Below are positions 1-10,292 of a stretch of DNA of 64,000 bases, piece by piece. The stretch covers positions 62,001 to 126,000 of the forward strand of contig NZ_JACOPV010000016.1 of assembly GCF_016881005.1 (NCBI RefSeq), in the 5' to 3' direction. Numbering within the stretch: the stretch's first letter is position 1; every line of letters begins with the position of its first letter. The notes under the pieces were generated by a model, which worked only from the letters and a program-made list of their open reading frames with translations, was not told the origin of the DNA and did no database searches. A program made the translations under genes and the position numbers. The stretch is from Pseudomonas arcuscaelestis (GTDB lineage Bacteria; Pseudomonadota; Gammaproteobacteria; Pseudomonadales; Pseudomonadaceae).

Positions 1-1074
1 GCCTTGTTCGAATGGCGGTGGCAGTACGCCGGGCTCAGCGAAGGTCAGGCCCAGTGAGGCGGTGTGCGGGCCGACGGCGTAGTCCGGGGCGATGGCCTTG
101 GCGACCAGCTGCGGGTTCTGGGGGCTGACCCTTTTATCGATATTCTGGCCATAGTAGCTGTACGGCCAGCCATAAAAGCCACCGTCCTTGACTGAGGTGA
201 TGTAGTCGGGCACCAGGTCGCTGCCGATTTCGTCACGCTCATTGACTGCTGTCCACAGCTGTCCGCTGTGGGGTTCCCAGGCCATGCCGTTGGGGTTGCG
301 CAGGCCGGATGCGAACAAGCGTTGCTTGCCGCTGGCGGGGTCGACTTCCCAGATCGCTGCGCGGCCCTTCTCCTTATCCAGGCCGTTTTCGCCGACATTG
401 CTGTTAGAGCCGACAGTTACATAGAGCTTCTTGCCGTCGAGGCTGGCAATCACGTTTTTGGTCCAGTGATGATTCAAGGGGCCGCCGGGTAGAACGGCTA
501 CCAGGGTGCCGGGGCCCTGGATCGAGGTGGCGCCGGGCTGGTAGTTGAAACGCAGCAGGCGATCGGTGTCGGCCACGTAAAAGTCGTTGCCGATCAGCGC
601 CATGCCAAATGGCGAATTGAGGTTTTCGATAAAGGTTGTGCGCGTTTCGGCTACGCCATCTTGATCGCTGTCACGCAGCAGGCTGATGCGGTTGGCGCTC
701 GGCACCCCGGCACCGGCGCGGCTCATGGCCTTGCCCATGATCCAGCCGCGAATGCCCTTGCCATCTTCGGGCTTGGGTGGGGCATTGGTTTCGGCCACCA
801 GCACATCGCCATTGGGCAATACATACAGCCAGCGCGGATGGTCCAGGCCTTCGGCAAAAGCTGCCACCTGAGTGCCAGCCGCTGCTACTGGCTTGGCGCC
901 CTGGGGCCAGCCGATGGCCGGGGCGACGTTGACGGTAGGGATCAGGGTTTTGTTCGGTTCGGGCAACTGCGGTGAGGGTCCGAAACCGTCGCTGACCTCC
1001 AAGCGAGCGGTTTCCCCGCAGCCACTCAAGCCGGCGGCAACCGCCAATAGCAACGCAATCCTGTGCATGCCCAT
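1..1074 (-). CDS. PQQ-dependent sugar (sorbosone-type) dehydrogenase, lipoprotein, 3' end cut by window
   Basis: The first 358 codons read without a stop to the window edge, so the C-terminus is missing. The product starts with a lipoprotein signal (hydrophobic stretch, then LSGC), implying attachment to a membrane facing the periplasm. The body looks like the soluble glucose/sorbosone dehydrogenase beta-propeller: blocks such as HPRWLYVLPNGDVLVAE, SPFGMAL and GLRNPNGMAWEP match the family. Such enzymes oxidise sugars with PQQ as cofactor. I chose the ATG at 1074 because AAGGGG lies six bases upstream; the second in-frame ATG at 1068 is possible. Substrate unknown. Confidence 0.8.
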   Translation of the reverse strand, partial: MGMHRIALLLAVAAGLSGCGETARLEVSDGFGPSPQLPEPNKTLIPTVNVAPAIGWPQGAKPVAAAGTQVAAFAEGLDHPRWLYVLPNGDVLVAETNAPPKPEDGKGIRGWIMGKAMSRAGAGVPSANRISLLRDSDQDGVAETRTTFIENLNSPFGMALIGNDFYVADTDRLLRFNYQPGATSIQGPGTLVAVLPGGPLNHHWTKNVIASLDGKKLYVTVGSNSNVGENGLDKEKGRAAIWEVDPASGKQRLFASGLRNPNGMAWEPHSGQLWTAVNERDEIGSDLVPDYITSVKDGGFYGWPYSYYGQNIDKRVSPQNPQLVAKAIAPDYAVGPHTASLGLTFAEPGVLPPPFEQG

Positions 1075-1142
1075 GTCATTCCCCTTGCAAAGTTGACCAC
1101 TGTAAAAAGTAGAGGGGGTCAGCCAGGCAGAGGTTCCTTCAA

Positions 1143-1721
1143 TTACGCCTGCTTGAGCAGCAGGGCTATGCCGGGATGATACTGCCCGGCTTCGTTGTGC
1201 AGTTTGCGGTAGGCGTAGGGGAAGTACCAGGCCACCGCACAAGCGGTATGTTTTTGCAGGTCCTCGACCAGGTCCTGGAGTTCTTCAGGACTGGCGTGCT
1301 GCCCGGCTTTCCAGGGGCTGGCAAACAGGGCTGCGATTTTCAGTTGGCTGGGGGCGGCAACGTAGCGGGCGACGGCGACGCTCTCCTGCAGGGCGTTGTT
1401 CAGGTCCAGGCGGCCGATGCGTGGCCAGCGTTGGCTGGCTTGCAGGTAGGCGGCTTCATCCTGGCTGGCGATGTACAAGTCGCAGCGCCCCTCACGTTCA
1501 CCTTCGTCGCGCTGTTTTTTGCTCTGATGATGTTGCAAGGTCACAAGCTCAGCCTGCCAGGCGGCGGTGGAAAGCAGGCTCAGGTTGGCTTGGGCGCCAT
1601 GCCAGTATGGAGCTTCAGCGTCGCCCAAGATCTGATTGAAGCGGTCGATACAGGTCACCCAGCGTTCCAGGACGGGGCGCAGGAATTCCAGGCGCGCGTT
1701 ATTGATGATCAGACCTTGCAT
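1143..1721 (-). CDS. Conserved hypothetical protein
   Basis: A 192-residue soluble protein with no signal peptide or membrane segment. I do not recognise a catalytic motif. It is rich in Leu, Ala and Gln and probably largely helical. The open frame extends upstream to 1817, but the ATG at 1721 has a clear ribosome site (AAGGAGAGCGAC directly before it), so I start there. It lies between the sugar dehydrogenase and the divergent cobalamin operon and has no evident link to either. Confidence 0.6.
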   Translation of the reverse strand: MQGLIINNARLEFLRPVLERWVTCIDRFNQILGDAEAPYWHGAQANLSLLSTAAWQAELVTLQHHQSKKQRDEGEREGRCDLYIASQDEAAYLQASQRWPRIGRLDLNNALQESVAVARYVAAPSQLKIAALFASPWKAGQHASPEELQDLVEDLQKHTACAVAWYFPYAYRKLHNEAGQYHPGIALLLKQA

Positions 1722-1884
1722 GTCGCTCTCCTTGTATCTGTTGTAATTGAGCATAGCCATGATGTGGCCATTTGATATCACTGCTGATACGTTGACACAA
1801 GAGCCGGTGGGCGTCATTGACCCACGCCGGTACTGCGCCTTTCATTGACGCTCCGGGTGCAACCCTCTAACCTTCGCGACTTGT

Positions 1885-2083
1885 TTCAGGTGCTCTGTGG
1901 GCTACGGCCTGGCAGGGTGAAACAGGGAAGCCGGTGGGTGCGCAAACGCGTGCGAGTCCGGCGCTGCCCCCGCAACGGTAAATGAGTCAAGGCCGCGCAC
2001 GGCCACTGGGTAATCGAGCCCGGGAAGGCGCGCGATCCCGGGTATTGGTACCCACTCACAAGCCCGGAGACCGGCCTGTTACA
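1885..2083 (+). promoter_or_regulatory. Cobalamin (adenosylcobalamin) riboswitch
   Basis: About 200 nt in the leader of the cob operon carry the conserved B12-box features: an opening GGTGCTC, then AGGGAAGCCGGTG, GAGTCCGGCGCTGCCCCCGC with AACGGTAAATGAGTC after it, and the closing GCCCGGAGACCGGCCTG. Known members bind adenosylcobalamin and switch off the downstream genes, so the operon should be repressed when B12 is plentiful. I see no U-tailed terminator between it and cobO, so control may be at translation or by another termination mechanism. Ends are approximate. Confidence 0.93.
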
Positions 2084-2090
2084 GCCAACG

Positions 2091-2109
2091 GCATCACGGA
2101 GGGTGATGC
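2091..2109 (+). other. Hairpin with GGAGG loop behind the B12 riboswitch
   Basis: Perfect 7-bp arms GCATCAC and GTGATGC enclose the loop GGAGG. The ATG inside the right arm (2106) opens a 43-codon frame ending at 2237, just before cobO. This could be part of the riboswitch expression platform or a leader peptide; both ideas are inference. Confidence 0.3.
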
Positions 2110-2258
2110 GCGTACTCTTCGGCCTGTGCCGCAGCCCCGCGCAATTCTCCGTTTGCCATATCCATTCATCTGTCGCCTGGTCATTACCTCGAAATTCGTG
2201 CAGCGCTGCGCTGCAGGAATCGTCGTGCAACGGCTGACAGTGGTTTGCGGAGACTTCG

Positions 2259-2870
2259 ATGACTGAATCCACCGAGCGTGACGAACGCCACCTGGCACGA
2301 ATGCTGCGCAAGAAGGCAGTAATCGACGAGCGTATTGCCAACTCGCCTAACGAATGCGGTTTGCTCCTGGTGCTCAGTGGCAACGGCAAGGGCAAGAGCA
2401 GCTCGGCCTTCGGCATGCTTGCCCGGGCGATGGGCCACGGCATGCAATGCGGCGTGGTGCAGTTCATCAAGGGCCGCAACAGTACCGGTGAAGAGTTGTT
2501 CTTCCGGCGCTTCCCCGAGCAGGTGCGCTATCACGTGATGGGCGAGGGCTTCACCTGGGAAACCCAGGATCGCCAGCGCGACATCGCCGCGGCCGAAGCC
2601 GCCTGGGCGGTATCCCGTCAATTGCTGCAGGACCCTGCGATCACGTTCGTCGTGCTCGATGAGCTGAACATTGCCCTCAAGCATGGCTACCTCGATCTGG
2701 AACAGGTGCTCAGCGACCTGCAGGCGCGTCCGCCAATGCAGCACGTGATTGTCACGGGGCGCGGTGCCAAGGATGAAATGATCGAGCTGGCTGACACCGT
2801 TACCGAGATGGGCATGATCAAGCATGCTTTCCAGGCGGGCATTCGTGCGCAGAAGGGCGTTGAGCTATGA
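2259..2870 (+). CDS. cobO: Cob(I)yrinic acid a,c-diamide adenosyltransferase
   Basis: 203 residues, the usual CobO/BtuR length, with the P-loop GNGKGKSS at 41-48 used by this family to bind ATP inversely and transfer its adenosyl group to the corrinoid cobalt. FIKG and VLDELN blocks follow. It is the first gene of the cobalamin operon behind the riboswitch. The ATG at 2259 has GGAG seven bases upstream and its stop overlaps the start of cobB by 4 bp, so the two are probably translationally coupled. Cytoplasmic. Confidence 0.96.
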   Translation: MTESTERDERHLARMLRKKAVIDERIANSPNECGLLLVLSGNGKGKSSSAFGMLARAMGHGMQCGVVQFIKGRNSTGEELFFRRFPEQVRYHVMGEGFTWETQDRQRDIAAAEAAWAVSRQLLQDPAITFVVLDELNIALKHGYLDLEQVLSDLQARPPMQHVIVTGRGAKDEMIELADTVTEMGMIKHAFQAGIRAQKGVEL

Positions 2871-4162
2871 GTGATACGCGTCACTGCCCGGCGGTACTGA
2901 TTGCCGCCCCGGCCTCTGGCCAGGGCAAGACCACCGTGACTGCCGCCCTGGCTCGACTGCACCGTAATCAAGGGCGCAAGGTTCGCGTGTTCAAGTGCGG
3001 TCCGGATTTTCTCGATCCGATGATTCTGGAACGGGCCAGTGGTGCGCCGGTGTATCAGTTGGATCTGTGGATGGTCGGTGAGCAGGAAAGCCGGCGGCTG
3101 CTTTGGGAGGCAGCAGGTGATGCCGACCTGATTCTGATCGAAGGCGTTATGGGCCTGTTCGACGGCACGCCTTCGAGCGCCGACCTCGCGCGTCATTTTG
3201 CCGTGCCTGTGTTGGCGGTGATTGACGGCACGGCCATGGCTCAAACCTTTGGCGCCCTGGCGCTGGGGCTGGCCCGTTATCAAGCCGATTTGCCCTTTGC
3301 CGGGGTGCTGGCCAATCGCGTTGGCACGCTGCGCCACGCACAATTGCTCGAGGGTAGCCTGACTGAAGGGTTGCGCTGGTATGGCGGACTGTCGCGGGAA
3401 ACCGGCATCGAGCTGCCGAGTCGGCATCTGGGCCTGGTCCAGGCCAGTGAGCTCAATGACCTGGACGCTCGCCTCGACGCCGCAGCGTCAGCCCTGGCGG
3501 CCAGTTGTGAATCGTCGCTACCGCCGGCAGTGGCTTTTGCGGCGCCGACCGTTGAGGCCATCGAGCCTTTGCTCGAAGGATTGACCATCGCCGTGGCCCG
3601 TGATGAAGCATTTGCGTTCACCTATGGTGCCAACCTCGATTTGTTGCGGGCCATGGGTGCAGCGCTGACATTCTTTTCGCCACTGCATGACCACACCCTG
3701 CCGCCGGCGGACAGCCTTTACTTGCCCGGCGGCTACCCGGAGCTGCACCACCAGGCGTTGGCCGCGAACACCTCGATGCTCACTGCGATTCGCAGTCATC
3801 ATCAGGCCGGCAAGCCTGTGCTCGCCGAATGTGGCGGCATGCTTTATCTGCTCGATGCCCTGACCGATGTGGCCGGTGAGCGTGCCGAACTACTTGGCCT
3901 GCTGGAGGGCGAAGCTGTGATGCAGAAGCGCCTCGCGGCACTGGCCCTGCAAGCGGTCGAGTTGCCCGAAGGCACCTTGCGTGGGCACACCTATCATCAC
4001 TCGCTGACCACCACCTCACTGGCGCCAATCGCCCGGGGCCTGAGTCCTAACGGCGGGCGCGGTGCTGAAGCGGTCTATCGCAGTGGTCGGTTGACGGCCT
4101 CCTATGTGCACTTCTATTTCGCCTCTAATCCCCAGGCTGCGGCAGCATTATTGAAACCATGA
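2867..4162 (+). CDS. cobB: Cobyrinic acid a,c-diamide synthase
   Basis: 431 residues with two domains: an N-terminal ATPase with the P-loop PASGQGKT (15-22), and a C-terminal class I glutamine amidotransferase whose nucleophile is Cys322 in AECGGMLYLLD. It amidates side chains a and c of (hydrogeno)cobyrinic acid using glutamine and ATP. It overlaps cobO and bluB by 4 bp on each side. It resembles CobQ further down but lacks the longer CobQ N-terminus, and the size fits CobB/CbiA. Confidence 0.95.
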   Translation: MSDTRHCPAVLIAAPASGQGKTTVTAALARLHRNQGRKVRVFKCGPDFLDPMILERASGAPVYQLDLWMVGEQESRRLLWEAAGDADLILIEGVMGLFDGTPSSADLARHFAVPVLAVIDGTAMAQTFGALALGLARYQADLPFAGVLANRVGTLRHAQLLEGSLTEGLRWYGGLSRETGIELPSRHLGLVQASELNDLDARLDAAASALAASCESSLPPAVAFAAPTVEAIEPLLEGLTIAVARDEAFAFTYGANLDLLRAMGAALTFFSPLHDHTLPPADSLYLPGGYPELHHQALAANTSMLTAIRSHHQAGKPVLAECGGMLYLLDALTDVAGERAELLGLLEGEAVMQKRLAALALQAVELPEGTLRGHTYHHSLTTTSLAPIARGLSPNGGRGAEAVYRSGRLTASYVHFYFASNPQAAAALLKP

Positions 4163-4806
4163 GCGACCATGCCTTCACCGACGCCGAGCGCGCAGCGGTC
4201 TATCGAGTCATCGGCGAACGCCGCGACATGCGTCACTTCATCCCGGGTGAGGTAGCGCCCGAACTGCTCGGGCGTCTGCTCCAGGCAGCCCATCAGGCAC
4301 CCAGCGTCGGCCTGATGCAGCCATGGCGCTTTATTCGTATCACCGACCGCGAGCTGCGTCAGCGCATCCAGGGCTTGGTGGAAACGGAGCGCGTGCGCAC
4401 CGCCGAAGCACTGGGTGAGCGCTCCGATGCGTTCATGCAGCTCAAGGTCGAAGGCATCAGCGACTGCGCCGAACTGTTGGTAGCGGCCTTGATGGATGAT
4501 CGCGAAAAGCACATTTTCGGTCGTCGCACGTTGCCGGAGATGGACCTGGCTTCACTGTCTTGTGCAATCCAGAACCTCTGGCTGGCCGCACGTGCCGAAG
4601 GGCTGGGCATGGGCTGGGTGTCGCTGTTCGAGCCCCAGGCCCTGGCCGAACTGTTGGGTATGCCGGCCGGCGCCAAACCGCTGGCGATTCTCTGCCTGGG
4701 TCCGGTCCAGGCGTTCTACCCGGCGCCTATGTTGGTGCTCGAAGGCTGGACCACGGCGCGACCGTTGAGCGAAATGTTGTTTGAAAACCAGTGGGGAGAG
4801 TCTTGA
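4159..4806 (+). CDS. bluB: 5,6-dimethylbenzimidazole synthase
   Basis: 215-residue nitroreductase-fold protein. The N-terminal block [12 protein letters not shown], followed by [13 protein letters not shown] and later [10 protein letters not shown], is typical of BluB, which breaks down reduced FMN with oxygen to make the lower ligand of B12. Its place inside the cob operon separates it from other nitroreductases. Overlaps cobB by 4 bp and the cbiB start by 1 bp. Cytoplasmic. It implies that the cell makes DMB-type cobalamin aerobically. Confidence 0.94.
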   Translation: MSDHAFTDAERAAVYRVIGERRDMRHFIPGEVAPELLGRLLQAAHQAPSVGLMQPWRFIRITDRELRQRIQGLVETERVRTAEALGERSDAFMQLKVEGISDCAELLVAALMDDREKHIFGRRTLPEMDLASLSCAIQNLWLAARAEGLGMGWVSLFEPQALAELLGMPAGAKPLAILCLGPVQAFYPAPMLVLEGWTTARPLSEMLFENQWGES

Positions 4807-5714
4807 TGAGCGTGGCGTTGCTGACCGTAGCCGGGGTGGCGCTGGATGCGTTGTTGGGTGAGCCCCAGCGTCGACATCCGCTGGTTGCGTTTGGCCGTTT
4901 GGCCAAACGCCTGGAGCAGCGCTTCAATGCGGCTGGCCGTGGCTGGCGCAGCCATGGGGTCACTGCATGGTTCCTGGCGGTGATTCCCTTGACCCTGGTG
5001 GCCACGCTGCTGTCCTGGCTGCCCTATATCGGCTGGTTGGTGGAAGTGTTGGCGTTGTACTGCGCCTTGGGGCTACGCAGCCTCGGTGAGCACGTCACCC
5101 CGGTGGCAGACGCACTGCGCAATGGCGACCTGGATGAGGCACGCCGTCGCGTGGGCTTTCTGGTCAGCCGCGAAACCCGCGAGCTGGACGAAACCGCGGT
5201 GGCGCGTGCAGCGACCGAGTCGGTGCTGGAAAACGGCAGTGATGCGGTGTTTGCCGCGTTGTTCTGGTTTGTCGTGGCGGGAGCGCCAGGCGTGGTGCTC
5301 TATCGCTTGAGCAACACCCTCGATGCCATGTGGGGCTATCGCAATGAGCGCTTCGAGCGTTTCGGCTGGGCGGCCGCCCGTATCGATGACCTGCTCAACT
5401 ATATTCCTGCTCGGCTGGTGGCGCTGACGTATGCATTGCTGGGCAAAACCCGTCTGGCCCTGTCGTGCTGGCGCCGTCAGGCACCGTTGTGGGACAGCCC
5501 CAATGCCGGCCCGGTCATGGCCGCCGGTGCTGGTACCCTCGGCGTGGAGCTGGGCGGTCCGGCTGTGTATCACGGTGAGCTGCATGAGCGTGCGCAACTT
5601 GGCCAAGGCCCGGTGGCCGATGCCGATGCGATCGATCGTGGCTGGCGCCTGGTTTGCCAAGGCGTGTGGTTATGGCTGCTGCTGTTGTGCCTGGGAGCGG
5701 AATTCTATGCTTGA
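4806..5714 (+). CDS. cbiB: Adenosylcobinamide-phosphate synthase
   Basis: 302-residue inner-membrane protein of the CbiB/CobD family, which joins aminopropanol (or its phosphate) to adenosylcobyric acid. It opens with [17 protein letters not shown] and later has [20 protein letters not shown] and the [10 protein letters not shown] block, all family hallmarks, among several hydrophobic segments. I chose the ATG at 4806, which overlaps the bluB stop and has GGGGAG upstream, rather than an in-frame start at 4791. Many pseudomonads call this gene cobD. Confidence 0.93.
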   Translation: MSVALLTVAGVALDALLGEPQRRHPLVAFGRLAKRLEQRFNAAGRGWRSHGVTAWFLAVIPLTLVATLLSWLPYIGWLVEVLALYCALGLRSLGEHVTPVADALRNGDLDEARRRVGFLVSRETRELDETAVARAATESVLENGSDAVFAALFWFVVAGAPGVVLYRLSNTLDAMWGYRNERFERFGWAAARIDDLLNYIPARLVALTYALLGKTRLALSCWRRQAPLWDSPNAGPVMAAGAGTLGVELGGPAVYHGELHERAQLGQGPVADADAIDRGWRLVCQGVWLWLLLLCLGAEFYA

Positions 5715-6699
5715 ACACGGTGGTCGGCTGCAGCGCGCAGTGCAGCAATACGGTATCGCTCGGGAGCAGTGGCTGGACTTGTCCAGTGGTATTGCACCCT
5801 GGGCCTATGCCATTCCAGACATTCCGCTGCGCGCCTGGGCGCGCCTGCCGGAAACCCATGATGGCTTGGAGCAGGCAGCGGCTGATTACTATCGAGTCCG
5901 CCAGGTGCTGCCGGTAGCGGGCTCTCAGGCTGCGATCCAGGCCTTGCCGCAGCTGCGCGGCCGTAGCAATGTTGGCGTCCTCTCGCCGTGCTATGCCGAA
6001 CATGCCCAGGCCTGGCGTCGTGCCGGGCATCAGGTCCTGGAAGTGCAGGGCGATCGAGTGGACGACCTGCTCGACAGCCTGGATGTGCTGGTGGTGGTCA
6101 ACCCTAACAACCCCACCGGCTGTTTGTTCAAGGCTGGGCAGTTGCTGGAATGGCATGCACGTCTGGCCCGGCGCGGCGGTTGGTTGTTGGTCGATGAAGC
6201 GTTCATGGACAACACGCCGCAACACAGTATTGGCGCCGAGGCGGAGCAAGCCGGGCTTATCGTGTTGCGCTCCTTTGGCAAGTTCTTCGGTCTTGCCGGC
6301 GTGCGTCTTGGCTTTGTGTTGGCAGAGACGGCACTGCTGCAGCGTCTGGCTGAACTTCTGGGGCCGTGGACCATTAGCGGGCCGACCCGCATTCTCGCTC
6401 AGGCCTGCCTGCTCGACAGTGCTGCGCACCCGCGTCAGATCGCCCTCTGTGCCGCTGCCAGCCAGCGTTTGGCAAGCATGCTGACGACGGTAGGTCTGGT
6501 CCCGGCAGGGGGCTGTGACCTGTTCCAGTATCTGCTCATCGACAACGCCGCGCAGTTGCATGAATTCATGGCGCAGCGCGGTATTTTGCTGCGTCTGTTC
6601 ACCCAGCCGTCCAGCTTGCGATTGGGTCTGCCTGCCACAGAGGCAGACTTTCAGCGCCTGGAGCAGGCGCTCAATGAATACCGCCAGGAGCACGCATGA
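5707..6699 (+). CDS. cobD: Threonine-phosphate decarboxylase
   Basis: 330-residue PLP enzyme of aminotransferase fold I that makes (R)-1-amino-2-propanol phosphate for the B12 side chain. Visible motifs are SSGIAPW near the N-terminus, NPNNPTG, LVDEAF and [16 protein letters not shown], which carries the PLP-binding lysine. The frame stays open upstream into cbiB (to 5431), but homology begins at the ATG at 5707, which overlaps cbiB by 8 bp. Pseudomonas annotation often calls this gene cobC; I use the Salmonella name. Confidence 0.92.
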   Translation: MLEHGGRLQRAVQQYGIAREQWLDLSSGIAPWAYAIPDIPLRAWARLPETHDGLEQAAADYYRVRQVLPVAGSQAAIQALPQLRGRSNVGVLSPCYAEHAQAWRRAGHQVLEVQGDRVDDLLDSLDVLVVVNPNNPTGCLFKAGQLLEWHARLARRGGWLLVDEAFMDNTPQHSIGAEAEQAGLIVLRSFGKFFGLAGVRLGFVLAETALLQRLAELLGPWTISGPTRILAQACLLDSAAHPRQIALCAAASQRLASMLTTVGLVPAGGCDLFQYLLIDNAAQLHEFMAQRGILLRLFTQPSSLRLGLPATEADFQRLEQALNEYRQEHA

Positions 6700-8150
6700 G
6701 TACCTTGATGGTGCAGGGCACCACCTCCGATGCCGGTAAAAGTACCCTGGTGACCGCGCTGTGCCGCTGGCTGTTGCGCCAGGGCGTGGCGGTGGTGCCA
6801 TTCAAACCACAGAACATGGCGCTCAACAGTGCGGTGACTGCCGACGGTGGCGAAATTGGTCGCGCCCAGGCTGTTCAGGCGCAAGCTGCTGGCCTGGCCC
6901 CGCACACCGACATGAACCCGGTGCTGCTCAAGCCCAACAGTGATACCGGGGCGCAGGTGATCGTTCACGGGCGCGCGGTCACCAGCATGAATGCGGTGGC
7001 TTATCACGACTACAAGGTTATCGCCATGCAGGCGGTGCTCGAGTCTCACCAACGATTGAGTGCGCAGTATCCGGTGGTGATGGTCGAAGGTGCTGGCTCG
7101 CCAGCGGAAATCAATCTGCGTGCCGGCGACATCGCCAACATGGGCTTTGCCGAAGCGGTGGACTGCCCGGTTATCCTGATTGCCGATATCAATCGCGGTG
7201 GTGTTTTCGCCCACCTGGTGGGCACCCTGGAGCTGTTGTCGGCCACTGAGCAGGCGCGGGTCAAAGGTTTTGTCATCAACCGTTTTCGCGGCGACATCGC
7301 CTTGCTGCAACCCGGCCTGGACTGGCTCGAAACACGTACCGGCAAGCCGGTGCTGGGGGTGTTGCCCTATGTGATGGATCTGCACCTGGAAGCTGAAGAC
7401 GGCATCGACCAGCGCCAGGGTGAGAAAGCGGCGCGTGCGCTGAAAGTGATCGTGCCGGTACTGCCGCGCATCAGCAATCACACCGACTTCGACCCGTTGC
7501 GCCTGCACCCACAGGTCGACCTGCAGTTCATCGGCCCCGGTGAGTCCATTCCACCCGCCGACCTGATCATCCTGCCAGGCTCCAAAAGTGTGCGCGGCGA
7601 TCTGGCGCAATTGCGTAGCCGCGGCTGGGACCAGGCGATCAGTCGTCATCTACGTTATGGCGGCAAAATCCTGGGTATTTGCGGCGGCCTACAGATGCTC
7701 GGCCAGCGCGTGGACGACCCATTGGGGCTGGAAGGGCAGGCCGGCAGCAGTGACGGATTGGGCCTGCTCGATTTTGTCACGGTGCTCGAAGCAGAAAAGC
7801 AATTGCGCAACGTGGCTGGCACCTTGCAACTGGAGCAAGCGCCAATCAGCGGTTATGAAATTCATGCCGGTGTAACCCGCGGTGCAGCGCTTGAGCATCC
7901 GGCTGTGCTGCTGGCCGATGGCCGTAGTGACGGTGCTATCAGCGCCGATGGCCAGGTTTTGGCGACCTATCTGCATGGCCTGTTCGAGAGCCCGCAATCG
8001 TGCGCGGCATTGTTGCGTTGGGCGGGCTTGCACGAGGTCGAGCACGTCGATTATCAGGCGTTGCGCGAACGGGACATCGAGCGCTTGGCTGACCTGGTCG
8101 AGCAACACCTGGATACCCCACGCCTGCGTCAACTGTGCGGAATGAACTGA
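6696..8150 (+). CDS. cobQ: Cobyric acid synthase
   Basis: 484 residues. The N-terminal ATPase domain has [14 protein letters not shown] and the family block [13 protein letters not shown]. The C-terminal glutamine amidotransferase domain has nucleophile Cys329 in [10 protein letters not shown] and a late GYEIHAGVT block. It carries out the four amidations at side chains b, d, e and g of adenosylcobyrinic acid a,c-diamide. Overlaps cobD by 4 bp; cobU starts 1 bp after its stop. Confidence 0.96.
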   Translation: MSTLMVQGTTSDAGKSTLVTALCRWLLRQGVAVVPFKPQNMALNSAVTADGGEIGRAQAVQAQAAGLAPHTDMNPVLLKPNSDTGAQVIVHGRAVTSMNAVAYHDYKVIAMQAVLESHQRLSAQYPVVMVEGAGSPAEINLRAGDIANMGFAEAVDCPVILIADINRGGVFAHLVGTLELLSATEQARVKGFVINRFRGDIALLQPGLDWLETRTGKPVLGVLPYVMDLHLEAEDGIDQRQGEKAARALKVIVPVLPRISNHTDFDPLRLHPQVDLQFIGPGESIPPADLIILPGSKSVRGDLAQLRSRGWDQAISRHLRYGGKILGICGGLQMLGQRVDDPLGLEGQAGSSDGLGLLDFVTVLEAEKQLRNVAGTLQLEQAPISGYEIHAGVTRGAALEHPAVLLADGRSDGAISADGQVLATYLHGLFESPQSCAALLRWAGLHEVEHVDYQALRERDIERLADLVEQHLDTPRLRQLCGMN

Positions 8151-8151
8151 C

Positions 8152-8673
8152 ATGCTCAACCTGATTCTTGGCGGCGCCCGTTCCGGGAAGAGCCGCTTGG
8201 CCGAACAACTGGCCGAACGCAGTGGCCTGGCGGTGATTTACGTTGCCACCAGCGAGCCGCTGGACGGTGAAATGAATGCCCGGGTGCAATTGCACCGTGA
8301 GCGCCGGCCAGACAGTTGGGGGCTCATCGAAGAACCCCTGGCCCTGGCCCAAGTGCTGCGCGCCAATGCCAGTGCCGAGCACTGCCTGTTGGTCGATTGC
8401 CTGACTTTGTGGCTGACCAACCTGCTGATGCTGGACAACCCGCAGCGTCTGCTTGCCGAGCGCAGCGCATTGCTGGAGTGCCTGGTTGAGCTGCCGGGCG
8501 AAATCATTCTGGTCAGCAACGAGACTGGCCTTGGTGTCGTGCCGATGGGCGAACTGACCCGACGCTATGTCGATGAAGCCGGCTGGCTGCACCAGGCAAT
8601 TGCCGAGCGCTGCCAGCGGGTGGTGCTTAGCGTTGCCGGCCTTCCCCTTACGTTGAAAGGAACTGCACCATGA
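8152..8673 (+). CDS. cobU: Bifunctional adenosylcobinamide kinase / adenosylcobinamide-phosphate guanylyltransferase
   Basis: 173 residues, standard CobU/CobP length. The P-loop GGARSGKS occupies residues 7-14, and the [14 protein letters not shown] and [12 protein letters not shown] blocks match the family. It phosphorylates adenosylcobinamide and then transfers GMP to give AdoCbi-GDP. Its TGA overlaps the cobT ATG. Also named cobP. Confidence 0.95.
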   Translation: MLNLILGGARSGKSRLAEQLAERSGLAVIYVATSEPLDGEMNARVQLHRERRPDSWGLIEEPLALAQVLRANASAEHCLLVDCLTLWLTNLLMLDNPQRLLAERSALLECLVELPGEIILVSNETGLGVVPMGELTRRYVDEAGWLHQAIAERCQRVVLSVAGLPLTLKGTAP

Positions 8674-9725
8674 ATCACACCTGGTGGCTTGATGCCTGCC
8701 GTGCTGTTGATCAGGCTGCCTGCGATCAGGCGTTGGCACGTCAGCAGCAATTGACCAAGCCGGCCGGCTCCCTCGGACGCCTGGAACGGCTTGCCGTGCA
8801 ACTGGCCGGCCTGCAGGGGCAGCTCAAGCCACGGCTTGATAGTGTCAGTATCAGCATTTTTGCCGGTGATCATGGGGTGGTTGCCGAAGGTATCTCGGCG
8901 TATCCCCAAGCGGTTACCGGGCAGATGCTGCAAAACTTTGTCGGCGGTGGTGCGGCGATCAGCGTGCTGGCCCGTCAGTTGAATGCTCAACTGGAAGTGG
9001 TAGATCTGGGGACAATTGATCCCGATCTGAATCTGCCGGGTGTACGTCACTTGCGTGTGGGGCCGGGCACGGCGAATTTTGCCAAGGCGGCGGCGATGAG
9101 TCGGGCACAGGGGCTGCAAGCCATGCAAGGCGGCCGAGACAGCGCACTACGAGCGGCTGCCAGCGGCGCCCAGCTGTTTATCGGTGGCGAGATGGGCATC
9201 GGCAATACCACCGCCGCCAGTGCCCTGGCGTGCGCCTTGCTCAAGTGCCCGGCCAGCGACCTCAGCGGTCCTGGTACCGGCCTGGACGCTGCTGGCGTTG
9301 CGCACAAGGCGCAGGTAATCGAGCGCGCACTAAAGGTGCATGCGCATCTGTCCGATGATCCATTGCGGCAATTGTTCTGCTTTGGCGGCTTCGAAATCGC
9401 GGCATTGGTGGGCGCTTATCTGGGCTGTGCCCAGGCTGGGGTTGCGGTGCTCATTGATGGCTTCATCTGTACCGTTGCCGCATTGGTGGCTGTACGAATC
9501 AACCCCGCGTGTCGGGACTGGTTGTTGTTCGGTCACTGTGGCGCCGAACCTGGACATCGTCGGGTGCTGGTTGAATTGAAGGGTGAGCCGGTACTGGAGC
9601 TTGGCCTGCGCCTTGGCGAAGGGAGTGGCGCGGCACTGGCGGTTCCGGTGTTGCGCCTGGCCTGTGATCTGCACGGGCAAATGGCGACCTTCGCCGAAGC
9701 TGCGGTGGCGGACCGTCCGGCATGA
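8670..9725 (+). CDS. cobT: Nicotinate-nucleotide--dimethylbenzimidazole phosphoribosyltransferase
   Basis: 351 residues, close to the Salmonella CobT length. Family blocks are [26 protein letters not shown] and GTGLD; the catalytic glutamate of the GEGSGAA motif falls at residue 317. It moves ribose phosphate from nicotinate mononucleotide to the DMB base made by BluB, giving alpha-ribazole phosphate. Four-base overlaps with cobU and cobC suggest coupled translation. Confidence 0.96.
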   Translation: MNHTWWLDACRAVDQAACDQALARQQQLTKPAGSLGRLERLAVQLAGLQGQLKPRLDSVSISIFAGDHGVVAEGISAYPQAVTGQMLQNFVGGGAAISVLARQLNAQLEVVDLGTIDPDLNLPGVRHLRVGPGTANFAKAAAMSRAQGLQAMQGGRDSALRAAASGAQLFIGGEMGIGNTTAASALACALLKCPASDLSGPGTGLDAAGVAHKAQVIERALKVHAHLSDDPLRQLFCFGGFEIAALVGAYLGCAQAGVAVLIDGFICTVAALVAVRINPACRDWLLFGHCGAEPGHRRVLVELKGEPVLELGLRLGEGSGAALAVPVLRLACDLHGQMATFAEAAVADRPA

Positions 9726-10291
9726 TTATCGATTTGCTGCGTCACGGCGAAACCGAGTTGGGCGGCGGCCTGCGCGGCAGCCTGGACGATGCGTTGACAG
9801 CCAAGGGCTGGGAGCAGATGCAGGCGGCAGTCGCCAGTGCTGGCCCATGGCATGCCGTGGTCAGTTCACCCCTGCAGCGCTGCGCGCGTTTTGCTCAAAT
9901 GCTCGGCGAACAAAGGCGCTTGCCAGTGCAATTGGCGCCTGGATTGCGGGAGCTGCATTTCGGTGAGTGGGAAGGGCGTAGTGCCGCAGACTTGATGGTT
10001 ACCCATGAGCAACAGTTGGGTCAGTTCTGGTCAGATCCCTATGCCTATACCCCGCCTGGTGGCGAGGCTGTCATCGACTTCGCTAGCCGTGTGTTGGCAG
10101 CCATTGCCGATTTGCCTCGTGAACATGCCGGCAAGCCTGTATTGCTGGTTACCCATGGGGGCGTGATGCGTTTGCTGCTTGCACGGGCCAGGGGCTTGCC
10201 CCGTGAGCAGTTGCTGCAGGTCGAGGTCGGCCATGGCGCCTTGTACCGCCTTGAGCTGCTAGCCGACGGTAATCTGCGGGAAGTGCACTGA
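9722..10291 (+). CDS. cobC: Alpha-ribazole phosphatase (histidine phosphatase family)
   Basis: 189 residues with the histidine-phosphatase signature LLRHGETEL, where His8 is the phospho-accepting residue. Later family elements are [16 protein letters not shown] and the second histidine in LVTHGGVMR. Position between cobT and cobS supports the assignment as the phosphatase that acts on alpha-ribazole phosphate or cobalamin phosphate. Sequence alone would not separate it from other phosphoglycerate-mutase-like phosphatases. Confidence 0.88.
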   Translation: MIIDLLRHGETELGGGLRGSLDDALTAKGWEQMQAAVASAGPWHAVVSSPLQRCARFAQMLGEQRRLPVQLAPGLRELHFGEWEGRSAADLMVTHEQQLGQFWSDPYAYTPPGGEAVIDFASRVLAAIADLPREHAGKPVLLVTHGGVMRLLLARARGLPREQLLQVEVGHGALYRLELLADGNLREVH

Positions 10292-10292
10292 A

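Noticed and set aside
5431-5706. 92-codon N-terminal extension of the threonine-phosphate decarboxylase
   Set aside because: It is out-of-frame cbiB sequence; family similarity starts at the ATG at 5707.
5515-6801. 428-codon open frame on the minus strand
   Set aside because: Antisense across cbiB, cobD and cobQ; the translated text is low-complexity and has no family features.
6651-7649. 332-codon open frame on the minus strand
   Set aside because: Antisense to cobQ, whose motifs are unmistakable on the plus strand.
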